Position numbers and translations under genes: made by a program. Below the pieces are notes generated by a model that worked only from the letters and a program-made list of their open reading frames with translations, did no database searches and was not told the DNA's origin. From contig NZ_ARXR01000004.1 in assembly GCF_015356855.1 (NCBI RefSeq), positions 1-64,000 of the forward strand: 64,000 nt of DNA, written 5' to 3'. This DNA comes from Alloalcanivorax venustensis ISO4. GTDB lineage: Bacteria; Pseudomonadota; Gammaproteobacteria; Pseudomonadales; Alcanivoracaceae. Shown here piece by piece: positions 50,408 to 59,349 of this stretch (positions are counted from its first letter, which is position 1; the number at the start of each line of letters is the position of its first letter).

Positions 50408-51511
50408 ATGAAGATTGTACAAATTTGTAAATACCGAAACTCGACAGTAGAAGGCGTGGACTTATTCGAAGAAGTATTGCGCGCCGCTGAAGGACACAGC
50501 AGGAAATTTTATATATTAAATGGTGATGCCGGTGACTTATCTGACCGGCTTGGCTGTGAAACGGTTACTTTTGACCTTAGCAAATCAGCGATCAAACACA
50601 TCCGGCTTTCCGCGGTTCTTACGGTTCTAAAGCGGCTACGCCACGACAAACCTGACGTTATCGTCACTCACCGCTTTAAACCAGCTGTGTTCGCAGCGTG
50701 GCTCGCTCCGCTGTTCTTTCGGAAGACCCGAAAAATTGCTGTCATTCATAACGTCGGGGAATTCAAAAAGCCGCGTCGTTTGATCTTTGCACGAACACTG
50801 ATGCGCCGGTGGATATTTGTCGCTTGCTCAGAGGCAGTACGCCAAGACATGCTAAGCCGCAACTTTCCGTCTTCTCAAGTAATCGCGATCCCAAACTCTG
50901 TGGATGAGAAGCTCGTACGCGACAACCAGCTTAGCCGCGAGCAGGCACGGCAGGACCTGGGGATCCCGGCGGACGCAAAGCGCGTGGTCGGCACTATCGG
51001 GCGAATGCGTCCAGTAAAAGGCCATAAGTATTTTCTAGAGGCAATGCGCGACATGGAAGCTCCACCGTACGTAGCCGTGATTGGTGATGGTGAACTGCTT
51101 GATGAGATGCGGGCCGCTGCTCGCGAGAGCAACCTTTCACATCGACTCATCTTCGCCGGTGGGCGCAAGAACGCTTACCGCTACATGGCGGCTTTCGACG
51201 CCTTCGTGATGCCTTCGCTTCGGGAAGGTCTCCCAATCGCCATGTTGGAAGCCATTGCCTCTGGCGTCCCGGCCTTTGGGACCCCCGTGGGCGGAATTCC
51301 GGAAATTCTCAAAAACAGAAAATGGGTATTCCCGAAAGAAGACCCCGAGGCACTGCGACAGATCCTCATCCACATAGCCAACGCAACCGATGAGCAGCTC
51401 GAAGAAACGCGTCAGTCACAGCAGAAAATATTCCGCGACAACTTCAGCATCGATCAATACCGTTCCCGCTTTAGATCTTTAATGGAAGGGACTGTCCAGC
51501 ATAGCGATTAG
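50408..51511 (+). CDS. family 4 glycosyltransferase
   Basis: A 367-residue GT-B glycosyltransferase, cytoplasmic face of the inner membrane. N-terminal MKIVQICKYRNSTVEGVDLF; C-terminal nucleotide-sugar site GTIGRMRPVKGHKYFLEAM and the E-x7-E motif in MPSLREGLPIAMLEAIASGV, then PVGGIPEIL. Sugar donor unknown. GC and codon use are lower than in the neighbours, as for the next gene, suggesting transfer with the variable outer-core or O-antigen genes. It is convergent with the 51,536-52,993 gene. Confidence 0.87.
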   Translation: MKIVQICKYRNSTVEGVDLFEEVLRAAEGHSRKFYILNGDAGDLSDRLGCETVTFDLSKSAIKHIRLSAVLTVLKRLRHDKPDVIVTHRFKPAVFAAWLAPLFFRKTRKIAVIHNVGEFKKPRRLIFARTLMRRWIFVACSEAVRQDMLSRNFPSSQVIAIPNSVDEKLVRDNQLSREQARQDLGIPADAKRVVGTIGRMRPVKGHKYFLEAMRDMEAPPYVAVIGDGELLDEMRAAARESNLSHRLIFAGGRKNAYRYMAAFDAFVMPSLREGLPIAMLEAIASGVPAFGTPVGGIPEILKNRKWVFPKEDPEALRQILIHIANATDEQLEETRQSQQKIFRDNFSIDQYRSRFRSLMEGTVQHSD

Positions 51512-51535
51512 ACATCGAAAGTACGACGGGGTGAG

Positions 51536-52993
51536 CTATCGTTTTTTAAAAACCAAAACGGTAGCGTCACCACCACTATCAAACCTCCTGATAAATTCAT
51601 AGTTCCCTTTCGCACCTTCAACAAGCGCTGTTTCTCTTTCCTTATCAGCCAAAAGCACTTGCCAGATATCGTCTTTACTCGGGCCATCTTCCACATCATC
51701 GTCTTGCACATAGCCTCTTTCTGCATAGAAGCTTATACGTCCGTCATTGATATGGACTTTATCCTCAGGCAATTTTTCGGCAACCCAACGCCCGGAATCC
51801 ATTATAACCTTTTTTTCATACCCCTTCGTTGCAATTAAGTTAGAAAGCCCATGAATCACAAACAGAAAAGCCAGCGCGGCGACCAACCCCCGCCGGTTTT
51901 GACGAATAAAATCGCCAACGCATACGTACAGAAAGGGCAGCAATGACAGCGAAAGAGGCACCGCATAGCGAGATGAAATAAAAAACCTAGCGAACAAAAA
52001 TGCAATCAAAACAGCGCCCCAGAATAGCACCAAACTGGCGTAGAGCCTCTTATCCACACAATCCATCCGGGCGCTCTTTGAAACACCGGATCGAGAAAGC
52101 GCAGGAACAAGAAACAAAACCCCGAGGTGCCCCATCAGGGTCACGACAACGATGCTAAAGAGCCCGGTTACAAGCACCCATATCCCATAGTCTTTTGATA
52201 TTTCATGCAGGACCTGGCTTCCAATCACACCGCCAAAATAATCAACCTTCTTTACTATCTCGGTAACATCTATTATCCCCGCGTACTTTTCGAGCCGTTC
52301 CGCCGCGCCGTCGATAAAAAAGTAAATACCGGCCAAGAAAGCCATGCCCGCAACAACAGGAAATATGGCAAGAGGAAGAATATTCTTCCTTTGATCCTGC
52401 GCCGAGAGGTAAAAAAGAAAAAGCGGAATGTAAACAAATAACATTTCCAGTCTAAAGAGCGTGGCGGCCACAATGCACAAGAAAACAAGTCCTCCACTTA
52501 ACAAGCCCGGCTTTTCTTTCCGGGCGAGCACCAGCCAAACCGCAAGGACCATAAAGAACCAGGCAGGCCAGTCACGGATCACCAAATCTCTATACTCATT
52601 CAGTGCCGGAAAAGCCAAAACGACAAAAGCAGACAGAAAAATGCCACTCTTTGGTGCAACTCTATACAAAAGTGACGCCAAAGTGACTGTTACCCCCGCC
52701 GCCGCTAGCGCAGCTATACCGTACGCAACATAAATCGACGGCACGAAGCTCACTTTGCTAACTGCAGCGATCAAGATGGAAAAGAAGGGCCAGTCGAATT
52801 GCTTTAGCGCTTCATCGAAATTTCCGGAGAGAAGCAAGTCCGCCACGTGAACATACAGCATTCCGTCGCGATTCAAGACAGGCGAAAAGGCGATGGAAAC
52901 CAAAGACAAAGAAAGGCTTACAAGGAAAACAGCGACATAAACGTTCCTGCGATTTTCCCAGAATGGTGACAAGCCCTTATCAATAGAAAACAC
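51536..52993 (-). CDS. GT-C type membrane glycosyltransferase
   Basis: A 485-residue protein with about eleven to twelve hydrophobic helices and a first periplasmic loop holding LNRDGMLYVHVADLLLSG (Asp of a GT-C catalytic loop) after the first helix, the layout of family 39/PMT-like or ArnT-like transferases that use polyprenyl-phosphate sugars. The C-terminal periplasmic domain includes VHINDGRISFYAERGY. GTG start at 52,993 after GAGG. Lower GC than the neighbours. It ends the minus-strand core run, nine bases after the tandem-kinase gene, and may add a sugar to the core or O-antigen. Confidence 0.65.
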   Translation of the reverse strand: MFSIDKGLSPFWENRRNVYVAVFLVSLSLSLVSIAFSPVLNRDGMLYVHVADLLLSGNFDEALKQFDWPFFSILIAAVSKVSFVPSIYVAYGIAALAAAGVTVTLASLLYRVAPKSGIFLSAFVVLAFPALNEYRDLVIRDWPAWFFMVLAVWLVLARKEKPGLLSGGLVFLCIVAATLFRLEMLFVYIPLFLFYLSAQDQRKNILPLAIFPVVAGMAFLAGIYFFIDGAAERLEKYAGIIDVTEIVKKVDYFGGVIGSQVLHEISKDYGIWVLVTGLFSIVVVTLMGHLGVLFLVPALSRSGVSKSARMDCVDKRLYASLVLFWGAVLIAFLFARFFISSRYAVPLSLSLLPFLYVCVGDFIRQNRRGLVAALAFLFVIHGLSNLIATKGYEKKVIMDSGRWVAEKLPEDKVHINDGRISFYAERGYVQDDDVEDGPSKDDIWQVLLADKERETALVEGAKGNYEFIRRFDSGGDATVLVFKKR

Positions 52994-53001
52994 TCAACAC
53001 C

Positions 53002-54357
53002 TCAATATTTTATAGTGAACTGCACCCAGTTCCTCTCAAAGCGCTCCAGGTCGCGCTGGATGTTGCGACGCGCCCGGATCCGGCCAAAGCCGGCACCATC
53101 CAAATCGATGAGGAACGGCTGATCATCGTCGTCGACGAGAATATTCTGCGCCTTGGCGTCGCCGTGCCAGAAGCCGGTCTCGCCGAGCCGCTTCAGCCAC
53201 AGCTCCACGCGCGGCGCCACGCGCCGGGCCCGCTCGCGCTGTTCCTCCATCAGAGTGCTCAACGCCAGCGTGCCTTCAAGACGGGGGAAGGCGATCACCG
53301 CCTCGCCGTCGGCGCGGCGGCGCAGCATCGCAGGACGCGGCGTGGGCACGCCCAGCAACGCCCAGGTCCAGCCCATCACCCAGGAAATGTCCGCGCGGGT
53401 CTTGAACAGCGCGCGGCGCAGGCGGGTCTTCGGGCCGCTTTCCCGGTAGTGCTTCACGATCCACTGGTCGTTGCCGTACACGCTCACCCGGCTGCCTTCT
53501 TTGATCAGCGCCAGACTCTTCGGGTCACGCAACCAGGCCGACAAGGCCTCGAACTCCTCGCGGTTCAGCGAACGGCGGTACAGCCATTGTTCCTGCTGTT
53601 CATGCCAGACGCCGATGGCGGAGCTTTCCCGGCGCCACTTTTTCATCGCGCTGCGCAGTCGCCGGTCGCTGCGGCGGCGCACCATGGCGGCCAGCGGCTC
53701 GCTGCGCAGCCCCTCCTGGCGCAGCCGCACCGCCACCTGCTCCTGCAGCCGGTCACGCAGGTCCAGCGGTGCCTGGGCGCAGAACAGCGCCAGGTTGTCG
53801 AGAATCGCCGGTTCGTAGCGCAGGCCGCCGGGCAGCGGCACCACTTCGCCGGCGTCGATGACCAGGAAGCGCTCGCCGTCGAACAGAAAATTGTCCAGGT
53901 GCAGGTCCAGCTGGCGCAGGCCGGCCCGGTAGAGCAGGAACAGGCTGTCGAGCAGGTCACCGGCGAGCGCCAGACCTTGCTCGCCGCGCAGGGTCGCCTG
54001 GCCGGACTGGCCGTCCACCCATTCCTGGATCATCAACGCGCCCCGGTCGGGTCCCTGATTACCGACGGTCTCGAAAATCAGCCGCGGCGTGGGCACCCCG
54101 GCCTCCACCAGGGCGCCGTGGCGGGCCAGCTCGCGGGCGGCTTCGTCGGCGTGGCCGGCGAAGAACAGCTTGGCGAACACGGTGGCGCCGCGCCAGCGGG
54201 CGCGCACCGCGATACGGCGGCCGGGCAGATGACGCAGCACCGCCTCGGCGCGCAACGGCTCGCCGTCGATATCCAGGGTGAAGCCACCGGACCGCGCCCA
54301 GTCCAGGGCGGCCAGTTGCGGCCAGGTGAGCGGTGTGTCGGCGGCGCTGGTGGTCAC
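53002..54357 (-). CDS. tandem LPS-kinase-like protein
   Basis: A 451-residue protein with two Kdo/WaaP-type kinase-like domains in one chain. The first (residues about 40-190) has an Asp-loop LDLHLDNFLFDGERFLVIDAG; the second (about 290-450) has FWHGDAKAQNILVDDDDQPF and LIDLDGAG, with the H-x-D-x4-N pattern of active kinases. In the first, L-D-L-H-L-D-N may also be active. Similar large two-domain proteins occur in the waa cluster of Pseudomonas. It presumably phosphorylates core sugars. GTG start overlapping the GT2 stop (GTGA). Confidence 0.78.
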   Translation of the reverse strand: MTTSAADTPLTWPQLAALDWARSGGFTLDIDGEPLRAEAVLRHLPGRRIAVRARWRGATVFAKLFFAGHADEAARELARHGALVEAGVPTPRLIFETVGNQGPDRGALMIQEWVDGQSGQATLRGEQGLALAGDLLDSLFLLYRAGLRQLDLHLDNFLFDGERFLVIDAGEVVPLPGGLRYEPAILDNLALFCAQAPLDLRDRLQEQVAVRLRQEGLRSEPLAAMVRRRSDRRLRSAMKKWRRESSAIGVWHEQQEQWLYRRSLNREEFEALSAWLRDPKSLALIKEGSRVSVYGNDQWIVKHYRESGPKTRLRRALFKTRADISWVMGWTWALLGVPTPRPAMLRRRADGEAVIAFPRLEGTLALSTLMEEQRERARRVAPRVELWLKRLGETGFWHGDAKAQNILVDDDDQPFLIDLDGAGFGRIRARRNIQRDLERFERNWVQFTIKY

Positions 54358-55268
54358 GATCGCTTCCCCCGGCGAACAAAACTGGCAAGGTACCGGCGCA
54401 GATAGCGCGGCTGCAATGCCCGCCGCCAGTCGGCGCCGAGCGCGCGGTGAAAGAAAAAACGCACCTGGTCGGGCCGGCCGCCGCGGGCCGCCAGCTTGAG
54501 CAGCGACAGGGCACGCCGCGCCCGGTAACCGCGCCGCAGCTCGCCGGCCCAGTCGGGCAGGCCGTTGTCGTCAAAGATGGCGCGCTCCAGGTCCATGCCC
54601 AGCGCCAGCGCCGCCGCCACGTCGTTGCGGCGGCTGCCGCCGTGGTGGTGTACCCGCAGCACCGGCTGGTCGCTTTTGCAGGCGTCGTAGCAGGCCATCA
54701 GATGGGCGAACACCGGCATGTCCTCGGTGTGCGGCAACGGCGACGCCAGCGGCGCGCTGTCGAACACCGACCGGTGCAGGGCGCAGGCGCCGTTGGACAG
54801 GCTCAGTTGTTTGTCCAGGTAGGCGGCGAAATTGGCTCGGCGGCTGTCGCTCACCGGCCCCGGCGCGACCCGGCGCTCGCGCTCGCCGTGGCGGGCCAGA
54901 TGGCCGGCGATGGCGACGCGGCTGCGCGGGTGGGCAGCGATCAGATCGGCGAACACCCGCAGGGCGCCGGGCAACAGTTCGTCGTCGGCGTCGAGAAACA
55001 CCAGCCAGTCGTGGCGGGCCAGGGCCAGCCCCTTGGCCCGCGCCGCTGCCGGCCCCTGGTTGGGCTGGCGATGATAGGTCAGCCGCTCGCCGAACTCGGC
55101 GCTCAGCTTGTCCATCACCGCCGGGGTGTCGTCGGTGGAGCCGTCGTCCACCACCAGCACTTCCACGTCGGCGCCGTCCTGGGTGCACGCCGAGGTCACC
55201 GCCCGGCGCAGGAAGTGGGCGTAGTTGTAGGCGGGAATCACGATGGAAAACGCCGGCGCGCCGCTCAT
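54354..55268 (-). CDS. family 2 glycosyltransferase
   Basis: A 304-residue GT-A glycosyltransferase. N-terminal FSIVIPAYNYAHFLRRAVTS, VLVVDDGSTDDTPAVM and the D-x-D metal site LVFLDADDELLPGAL are typical of GT2. The acceptor is probably an LPS-core sugar, given its place in the waa operon between waaP and the tandem-kinase gene. ATG at 55,268 overlaps the waaP stop (ATGA), so the genes are translationally coupled. Longer upstream reading is not supported. Confidence 0.87.
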   Translation of the reverse strand: MSGAPAFSIVIPAYNYAHFLRRAVTSACTQDGADVEVLVVDDGSTDDTPAVMDKLSAEFGERLTYHRQPNQGPAAARAKGLALARHDWLVFLDADDELLPGALRVFADLIAAHPRSRVAIAGHLARHGERERRVAPGPVSDSRRANFAAYLDKQLSLSNGACALHRSVFDSAPLASPLPHTEDMPVFAHLMACYDACKSDQPVLRVHHHGGSRRNDVAAALALGMDLERAIFDDNGLPDWAGELRRGYRARRALSLLKLAARGGRPDQVRFFFHRALGADWRRALQPRYLRRYLASFVRRGKRS

Positions 55269-56119
55269 ATGTCCTTCCCCGGATGCTCGCAGTAACGCAG
55301 CGGGAAGCTGGGTTCGATCTCGAAATAGCGGCGGTAGATTTTCTCCGCTTCCTTGCGGCTGGCGCGCCACAGGGCGGCGTGCTCGCGCAGCGCCTCACGC
55401 AGCGGCTGGCCGGTGTAGGCGCGCACGAAGCGCAACAGATCGCGGTGGGTCAGGTCCAGCCGGGCGGTGGAGTAATACAGGCCGCCCACGTCCTTGTTGC
55501 GCCAGCGGCGCGGCACCGTTTTGCGCACCTGGGAGCGGTGCAGGTCGATCAGATACAGCGGCGCGCCGGCGTCGTGCCCGGCCACCGCGCCACGGTCGAT
55601 CAGGAAATGGCCCAGGTAGAAATCCCGGTGGTTCACGCCGGCGCCGTGCATGGCCCGGGCGATCTCGCCCACCCGGCGGATCAGCGCCCACTTGAAGGGC
55701 GCCGGCCCCGGCTCCAGGCGCCAGGCCTCGCCCAGCTCTTCCAGGCTGACCGTGTCGCTGAGCTCATCGGTGACCAGAAACGATTCCTGCCGCGCCGGGT
55801 TGGCGCCGCGGCAGCCGTAACCGGCGATGGTCAGGGTGTCGATGCCGGCGGCGGCCACGGCGCGGATCGCGCGCACTTCGGACATGGCGCCCAGCACCGG
55901 CGCCTTGGCCTGGGTCAGGTTCTTGATGATCTCTCGCCAGCCGATGCCGCCGTGGTACTTAAGAAAATAAGACCGGCCGGCGGCCTCGAACCGCAGCGTG
56001 CGCCGGCCCTCGCGGGCCCGGTAGACTTCGCCGGTCTGGGTGGCGGCCTGGGCGAACGGCTCCCGCCCGCGCCAGGCGGCGGCCAGATCGTCGCGCAGAA
56101 ACAGGGCCCGGGCGCTCAT
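55265..56119 (-). CDS. waaP: LPS core heptose(I) kinase
   Basis: A 284-residue protein kinase-like enzyme that phosphorylates the first heptose of the inner core, important for outer-membrane integrity. Key parts are YFLKYHGGIGWREIIKNL (ATP-binding Lys), and the catalytic loop NHRDFYLGHFLI with Asp, followed by LYLIDLHRSQVRKTVPRRW (metal-binding Asp). Length and order match WaaP/RfaP. Both ends overlap its neighbours by four bases. Confidence 0.93.
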   Translation of the reverse strand: MSARALFLRDDLAAAWRGREPFAQAATQTGEVYRAREGRRTLRFEAAGRSYFLKYHGGIGWREIIKNLTQAKAPVLGAMSEVRAIRAVAAAGIDTLTIAGYGCRGANPARQESFLVTDELSDTVSLEELGEAWRLEPGPAPFKWALIRRVGEIARAMHGAGVNHRDFYLGHFLIDRGAVAGHDAGAPLYLIDLHRSQVRKTVPRRWRNKDVGGLYYSTARLDLTHRDLLRFVRAYTGQPLREALREHAALWRASRKEAEKIYRRYFEIEPSFPLRYCEHPGKDI

Positions 56120-57216
56120 TGCCCTGCCCCCGGCGGCTCGCCTTCGATGGCGTCCACCGCGTGGTCGGTGAGGCTGTAGATGTCGGCCTGCTCGGCGAAG
56201 CGGGCCGCCTTTTCCCACCAGGCGGGCCGGTCCAGGGCCAGCAATTCCCGCGCGGCGGCGGCCAGCGACTCCGGGGTGGGATCGTCGAGCACCCGGCCCA
56301 GGTCCGCGTCGCGGATGTAGTCGGCGTAGCCGCAGGCGCGGGTGGTCAGCACCGGCAGGCCGGCGATGGCCGCTTCCAGCAGCACGGTGCCGGTGTTCTC
56401 GGCGTAGGCCGGGTGCACCAGCAGGTCCGCCGCCCACAGCCAGGCCGGCACGTCGTCGCGGCCGCCCATGAAGTGCACCCGCCCTTCCAGGCCCAGGCGC
56501 CGCGCCTGGCGCTGGTAAGGCGCCGCCTTGTCCTCGCCGACCACGAACAGGCGGGCGTCGCCGGGCAGCCCGGCCAGGGCCTGCAGGGCCCGGTCCAGGC
56601 CCTTGGTGCGAAAACCGGAGCCCACGAACAGCAGCATCGGCGTCACTTCGCTGATGCCCAGTTCGGCGCGCAGAACGGTGCGGCGGTGCAGATGGTCGGC
56701 GGGCTGAACGCGGTCCCGCCGGATGCCCGGCGGCAGCGACACGAAGCGGGCGTCCGGGGTGCCGTAGTGGTGCTGGTAAAGCGCCTTCTGCGGCGGCGAG
56801 ATGGAGAGCACCCCGGTGGTGGCGTCCGCCCCGAACACGGCGGCTTCCATGGCCAGCTTGCTGCGGTAGCGCGGCAGTAATGTCTTCAGGCCCTGGTAGC
56901 GGTCCGCCAGACAGCCGTCGGCGGCGTAGTACCAGTCCAGCCCCGGCATCTTGTTGAACCCCACCACCCGGTCGAAACCGTCCAGCAGCGCGGTCACGCG
57001 GCGCGCGAAATCCGCGTCGCTGGCGTGGTTGCTGCGGGCGGCGGACGGCAGCGTGCGCACTTCCAGGCCTTCGACGGGGGCCGGGTCGCCGTGCCAGGCG
57101 CGGGTGAACACCGTCACTTGATGACCGCGCTCCAACGCCTTGGTGGCGATCGCCACCATGTCCCGTTGCAGGCCGCCGTAGGGAAAGTATTCGAACAGCA
57201 GGAACGCCAGCTTCAT
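56116..57216 (-). CDS. waaG: LPS core glucosyltransferase I
   Basis: A 366-residue GT4 transferase that adds the first outer-core hexose to heptose II. Signatures: FLLFEYFPYGGLQRDMVAIA near the N-terminus (WaaG pattern), LLFVGSGFRTKGLDRALQAL, and the E-x7-E region HPAYAENTGTVLLEAAIAGL with PVLTT. In the waaC-waaG-waaP order typical of Pseudomonas. ATG at 57,216 overlaps the waaC stop. Confidence 0.93.
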   Translation of the reverse strand: MKLAFLLFEYFPYGGLQRDMVAIATKALERGHQVTVFTRAWHGDPAPVEGLEVRTLPSAARSNHASDADFARRVTALLDGFDRVVGFNKMPGLDWYYAADGCLADRYQGLKTLLPRYRSKLAMEAAVFGADATTGVLSISPPQKALYQHHYGTPDARFVSLPPGIRRDRVQPADHLHRRTVLRAELGISEVTPMLLFVGSGFRTKGLDRALQALAGLPGDARLFVVGEDKAAPYQRQARRLGLEGRVHFMGGRDDVPAWLWAADLLVHPAYAENTGTVLLEAAIAGLPVLTTRACGYADYIRDADLGRVLDDPTPESLAAAARELLALDRPAWWEKAARFAEQADIYSLTDHAVDAIEGEPPGAGQ

Positions 57217-58283
57217 CGGCCGCCCCCCGTGGCCGGCACCCGGTCGGCGGCTCCGTCCGCTGTGACTTCCATCAACGCCTGCCAGACGCGGTGCGGCTTG
57301 AGGCTGCTGAAACAGGGCGGGTTCACCCCCTGGCCCAGGTTGCCTTGATAGGTGCACTTTTCCTGCACGCAGGGGGCGCAGGGAAACTCGGCCGCCAGGG
57401 AGCGGGCGCGCGGCCCCCAGACGCCGGTCAGGCGCGGGTCGGTGGGGCCGTACAGCGCCACGCCCGGCAGCCCGGCGGCGGCGGCCAGGTGGGCCAGGCC
57501 GGTGTCGACGGCGACGAAGCCGTCCCAGGCCAGCATCCGGTCGGTGAGCGTGGACAGGGACAGGCGCGGCAGCACCTCGACGCCGGCCAGCCCTTGCGCG
57601 ATGCGCTCGGCGCGGGCGCGCTCGGTGTCGTTGCCCCACGGCAGCCACACCCGCTGGCCGGCGCCGGCGGCCCGTTCCGCCAGGGCGCGCCAATAGGCTT
57701 CCGGGTAGTGTTTGGTGGGCCAGGTGGTGCCGTGGCAGAACACCAGCTCGGCGCCGGGCCCGGCCAGCGGGCGCGGCGCGCGGGTGCGGCGCAGGCCGTA
57801 ATCGGGGGCGCTGTCCGGGGCGGTGTAGCCGAGGGCGGCGGCGAACAGTTGCCGCACCCGGGTCACCGCATGGCCGTCGCGGGGCACCGGCAGCGGCCGG
57901 TCCAGCGCCAACGCCGACCAGGGCTCGCGGGCGGAGGCTTTATCCAGGCCGAACTTGGGGCCCCGCGCCAGGCGGGTGATAAAGGCACTTTTGATCAGGC
58001 CCTGGGCGTCGATCACGGCGTCGTACTCCCGTTCGCGCAGGGCGTTCTTGAAGGTGGCCCACTCGCCGCTGCGCCGGGCGCGCCACGGGTGCCGGCGCCA
58101 GCGACGCAGGGCGCAGGGCAGCACCCGCTCCACCGCCGGGTGGCGGCCGGCCAGGTCGGCGAAGCCCTCTTCCACCACCCAGTCCAGTCGCAGGCCGGGG
58201 ATCGCCCGCGCCGCGTCGGTGATCGCCGGCAGGCTGTGGATCACATCGCCCATGGAGGAGGTTTTGATCAGCAGAACACGCAT
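57213..58283 (-). CDS. waaC: ADP-heptose:LPS heptosyltransferase I
   Basis: A 356-residue GT9 enzyme adding heptose I to Kdo2-lipid A at the inner face of the inner membrane. N-terminal MRVLLIKTSSMGDVIHSLPA, LDWVVEEGFADL, the ADP-heptose site FCHGTTWPTKHYPEAYWRAL, and GFVAVDTGLAHLAAAAGLPG with GPTDPRLTG are characteristic of WaaC. The C-terminal part has a Cys-rich segment (CAPCVQEKCTYQGN) found in Pseudomonas-type enzymes. Next to waaF, 19 bp apart. Confidence 0.95.
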   Translation of the reverse strand: MRVLLIKTSSMGDVIHSLPAITDAARAIPGLRLDWVVEEGFADLAGRHPAVERVLPCALRRWRRHPWRARRSGEWATFKNALREREYDAVIDAQGLIKSAFITRLARGPKFGLDKASAREPWSALALDRPLPVPRDGHAVTRVRQLFAAALGYTAPDSAPDYGLRRTRAPRPLAGPGAELVFCHGTTWPTKHYPEAYWRALAERAAGAGQRVWLPWGNDTERARAERIAQGLAGVEVLPRLSLSTLTDRMLAWDGFVAVDTGLAHLAAAAGLPGVALYGPTDPRLTGVWGPRARSLAAEFPCAPCVQEKCTYQGNLGQGVNPPCFSSLKPHRVWQALMEVTADGAADRVPATGGGR

Positions 58284-58302
58284 ACCGCCCGTCCGTCGTG
58301 GT

Positions 58303-59349
58303 TCATCGCGGCACGCCCGGCAACCTTGCCAGGGCCTGAATCACCCGGTCCGGCTCCAGTTGGCGAAGACAATTGAGGTGGCCCAGCGGGCATTCGCGCT
58401 GGAAACAGGGGCTGCATTCCAGCCCCAGCCGCTCAATCGCCACCGCTTCGCCCAGCGGCGGCGTAAAGCCGGGTGAAGTGGAACCGTACACCGCCACCAG
58501 CGGCCGGCCCAGGGCGGCGGCGATGTGCATCAGCCCGGAATCGTTGCTGACCACCGCGTCGGTGACCGACAGCAGGTCCACCGCCTGCTCCAGGCTGGTG
58601 GCGCCGGCCAGGATCGCCGCCTCGCCGCGCTGGGCCTCGGGCAGCGCTTCAACAATCTGCTCGGCCACCGGCCGGTCCTTGCCGGAGCCGAACAGCCACA
58701 CCCGGCCGCCCTGCCCGATCCAGTGGCGGGCCACGGCGGCGTAGTGGTATTCCGGCCAGCGTTTGGACGGGCCGAATTCGGCGCCGGGGCACAGCCCCAG
58801 CACCGGGCGGTCGTCGGCGAGCCGCTGGTCGGCGCGGGCGGCGGCCACGGCGTCACTGTCCACGCGCAGCCGGGGCGGCTGAATCGTTTCCAGGGGCGGC
58901 GGCGGCGCGTCCGCGTCCAGGGCCAGCGCCACGAAGCGCTGCACCATCAGCGGATAACGCTCTTTGTCCAGCTTGCGCACGTCGTTGAGCAGGCCGTAGC
59001 GCATTTCGCCACGCCAGCCGGTGCGCACCGGAACGCCGGCCCAGAACGGGATCAGGGCGGACTTGAGGGAATTGGGGAGCACGAAGGCGCGGTCGTAGCC
59101 GCCGCGCAGGGCACGGCCTTCGGCGCGCCGCTGGCGCAGCTTCAGTTCGCCGTGGCCGAACGGCAGATCCAGTGCCTGGCGCACTTCCGGCATGCGCGAC
59201 AGCAGCGGCCGGCACCAGGCCGGCGCCAGCACATCAATGTCGCAGGGCCGCTGCCGCTGCAGTTCGGCGAACAGCGTCTGGGCCATGACCATGTCGCCGA
59301 CCCAGGACGGGCCGACGACCAGGATGCGTGGGCGCCGCGGTTCAGACAC
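58303..59349 (-). CDS. waaF: ADP-heptose:LPS heptosyltransferase II
   Basis: A 348-residue GT9 enzyme adding heptose II to the inner core. Signatures: ILVVGPSWVGDMVMAQTLFA, FVLPNSLKSALIPFWAGVP, RTGWRGEMRYGLLND, LGLCPGAEFGPSKRWPEYHY, and the late VSNDSGLMHIAAALGRPLVA and CSPCFQRECPLGHLNCL. Product follows WaaC action only in the pathway; gene order is waaF then waaC. GTG start at 59,349, directly after the ilvE stop. Confidence 0.95.
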   Translation of the reverse strand: MSEPRRPRILVVGPSWVGDMVMAQTLFAELQRQRPCDIDVLAPAWCRPLLSRMPEVRQALDLPFGHGELKLRQRRAEGRALRGGYDRAFVLPNSLKSALIPFWAGVPVRTGWRGEMRYGLLNDVRKLDKERYPLMVQRFVALALDADAPPPPLETIQPPRLRVDSDAVAAARADQRLADDRPVLGLCPGAEFGPSKRWPEYHYAAVARHWIGQGGRVWLFGSGKDRPVAEQIVEALPEAQRGEAAILAGATSLEQAVDLLSVTDAVVSNDSGLMHIAAALGRPLVAVYGSTSPGFTPPLGEAVAIERLGLECSPCFQRECPLGHLNCLRQLEPDRVIQALARLPGVPR

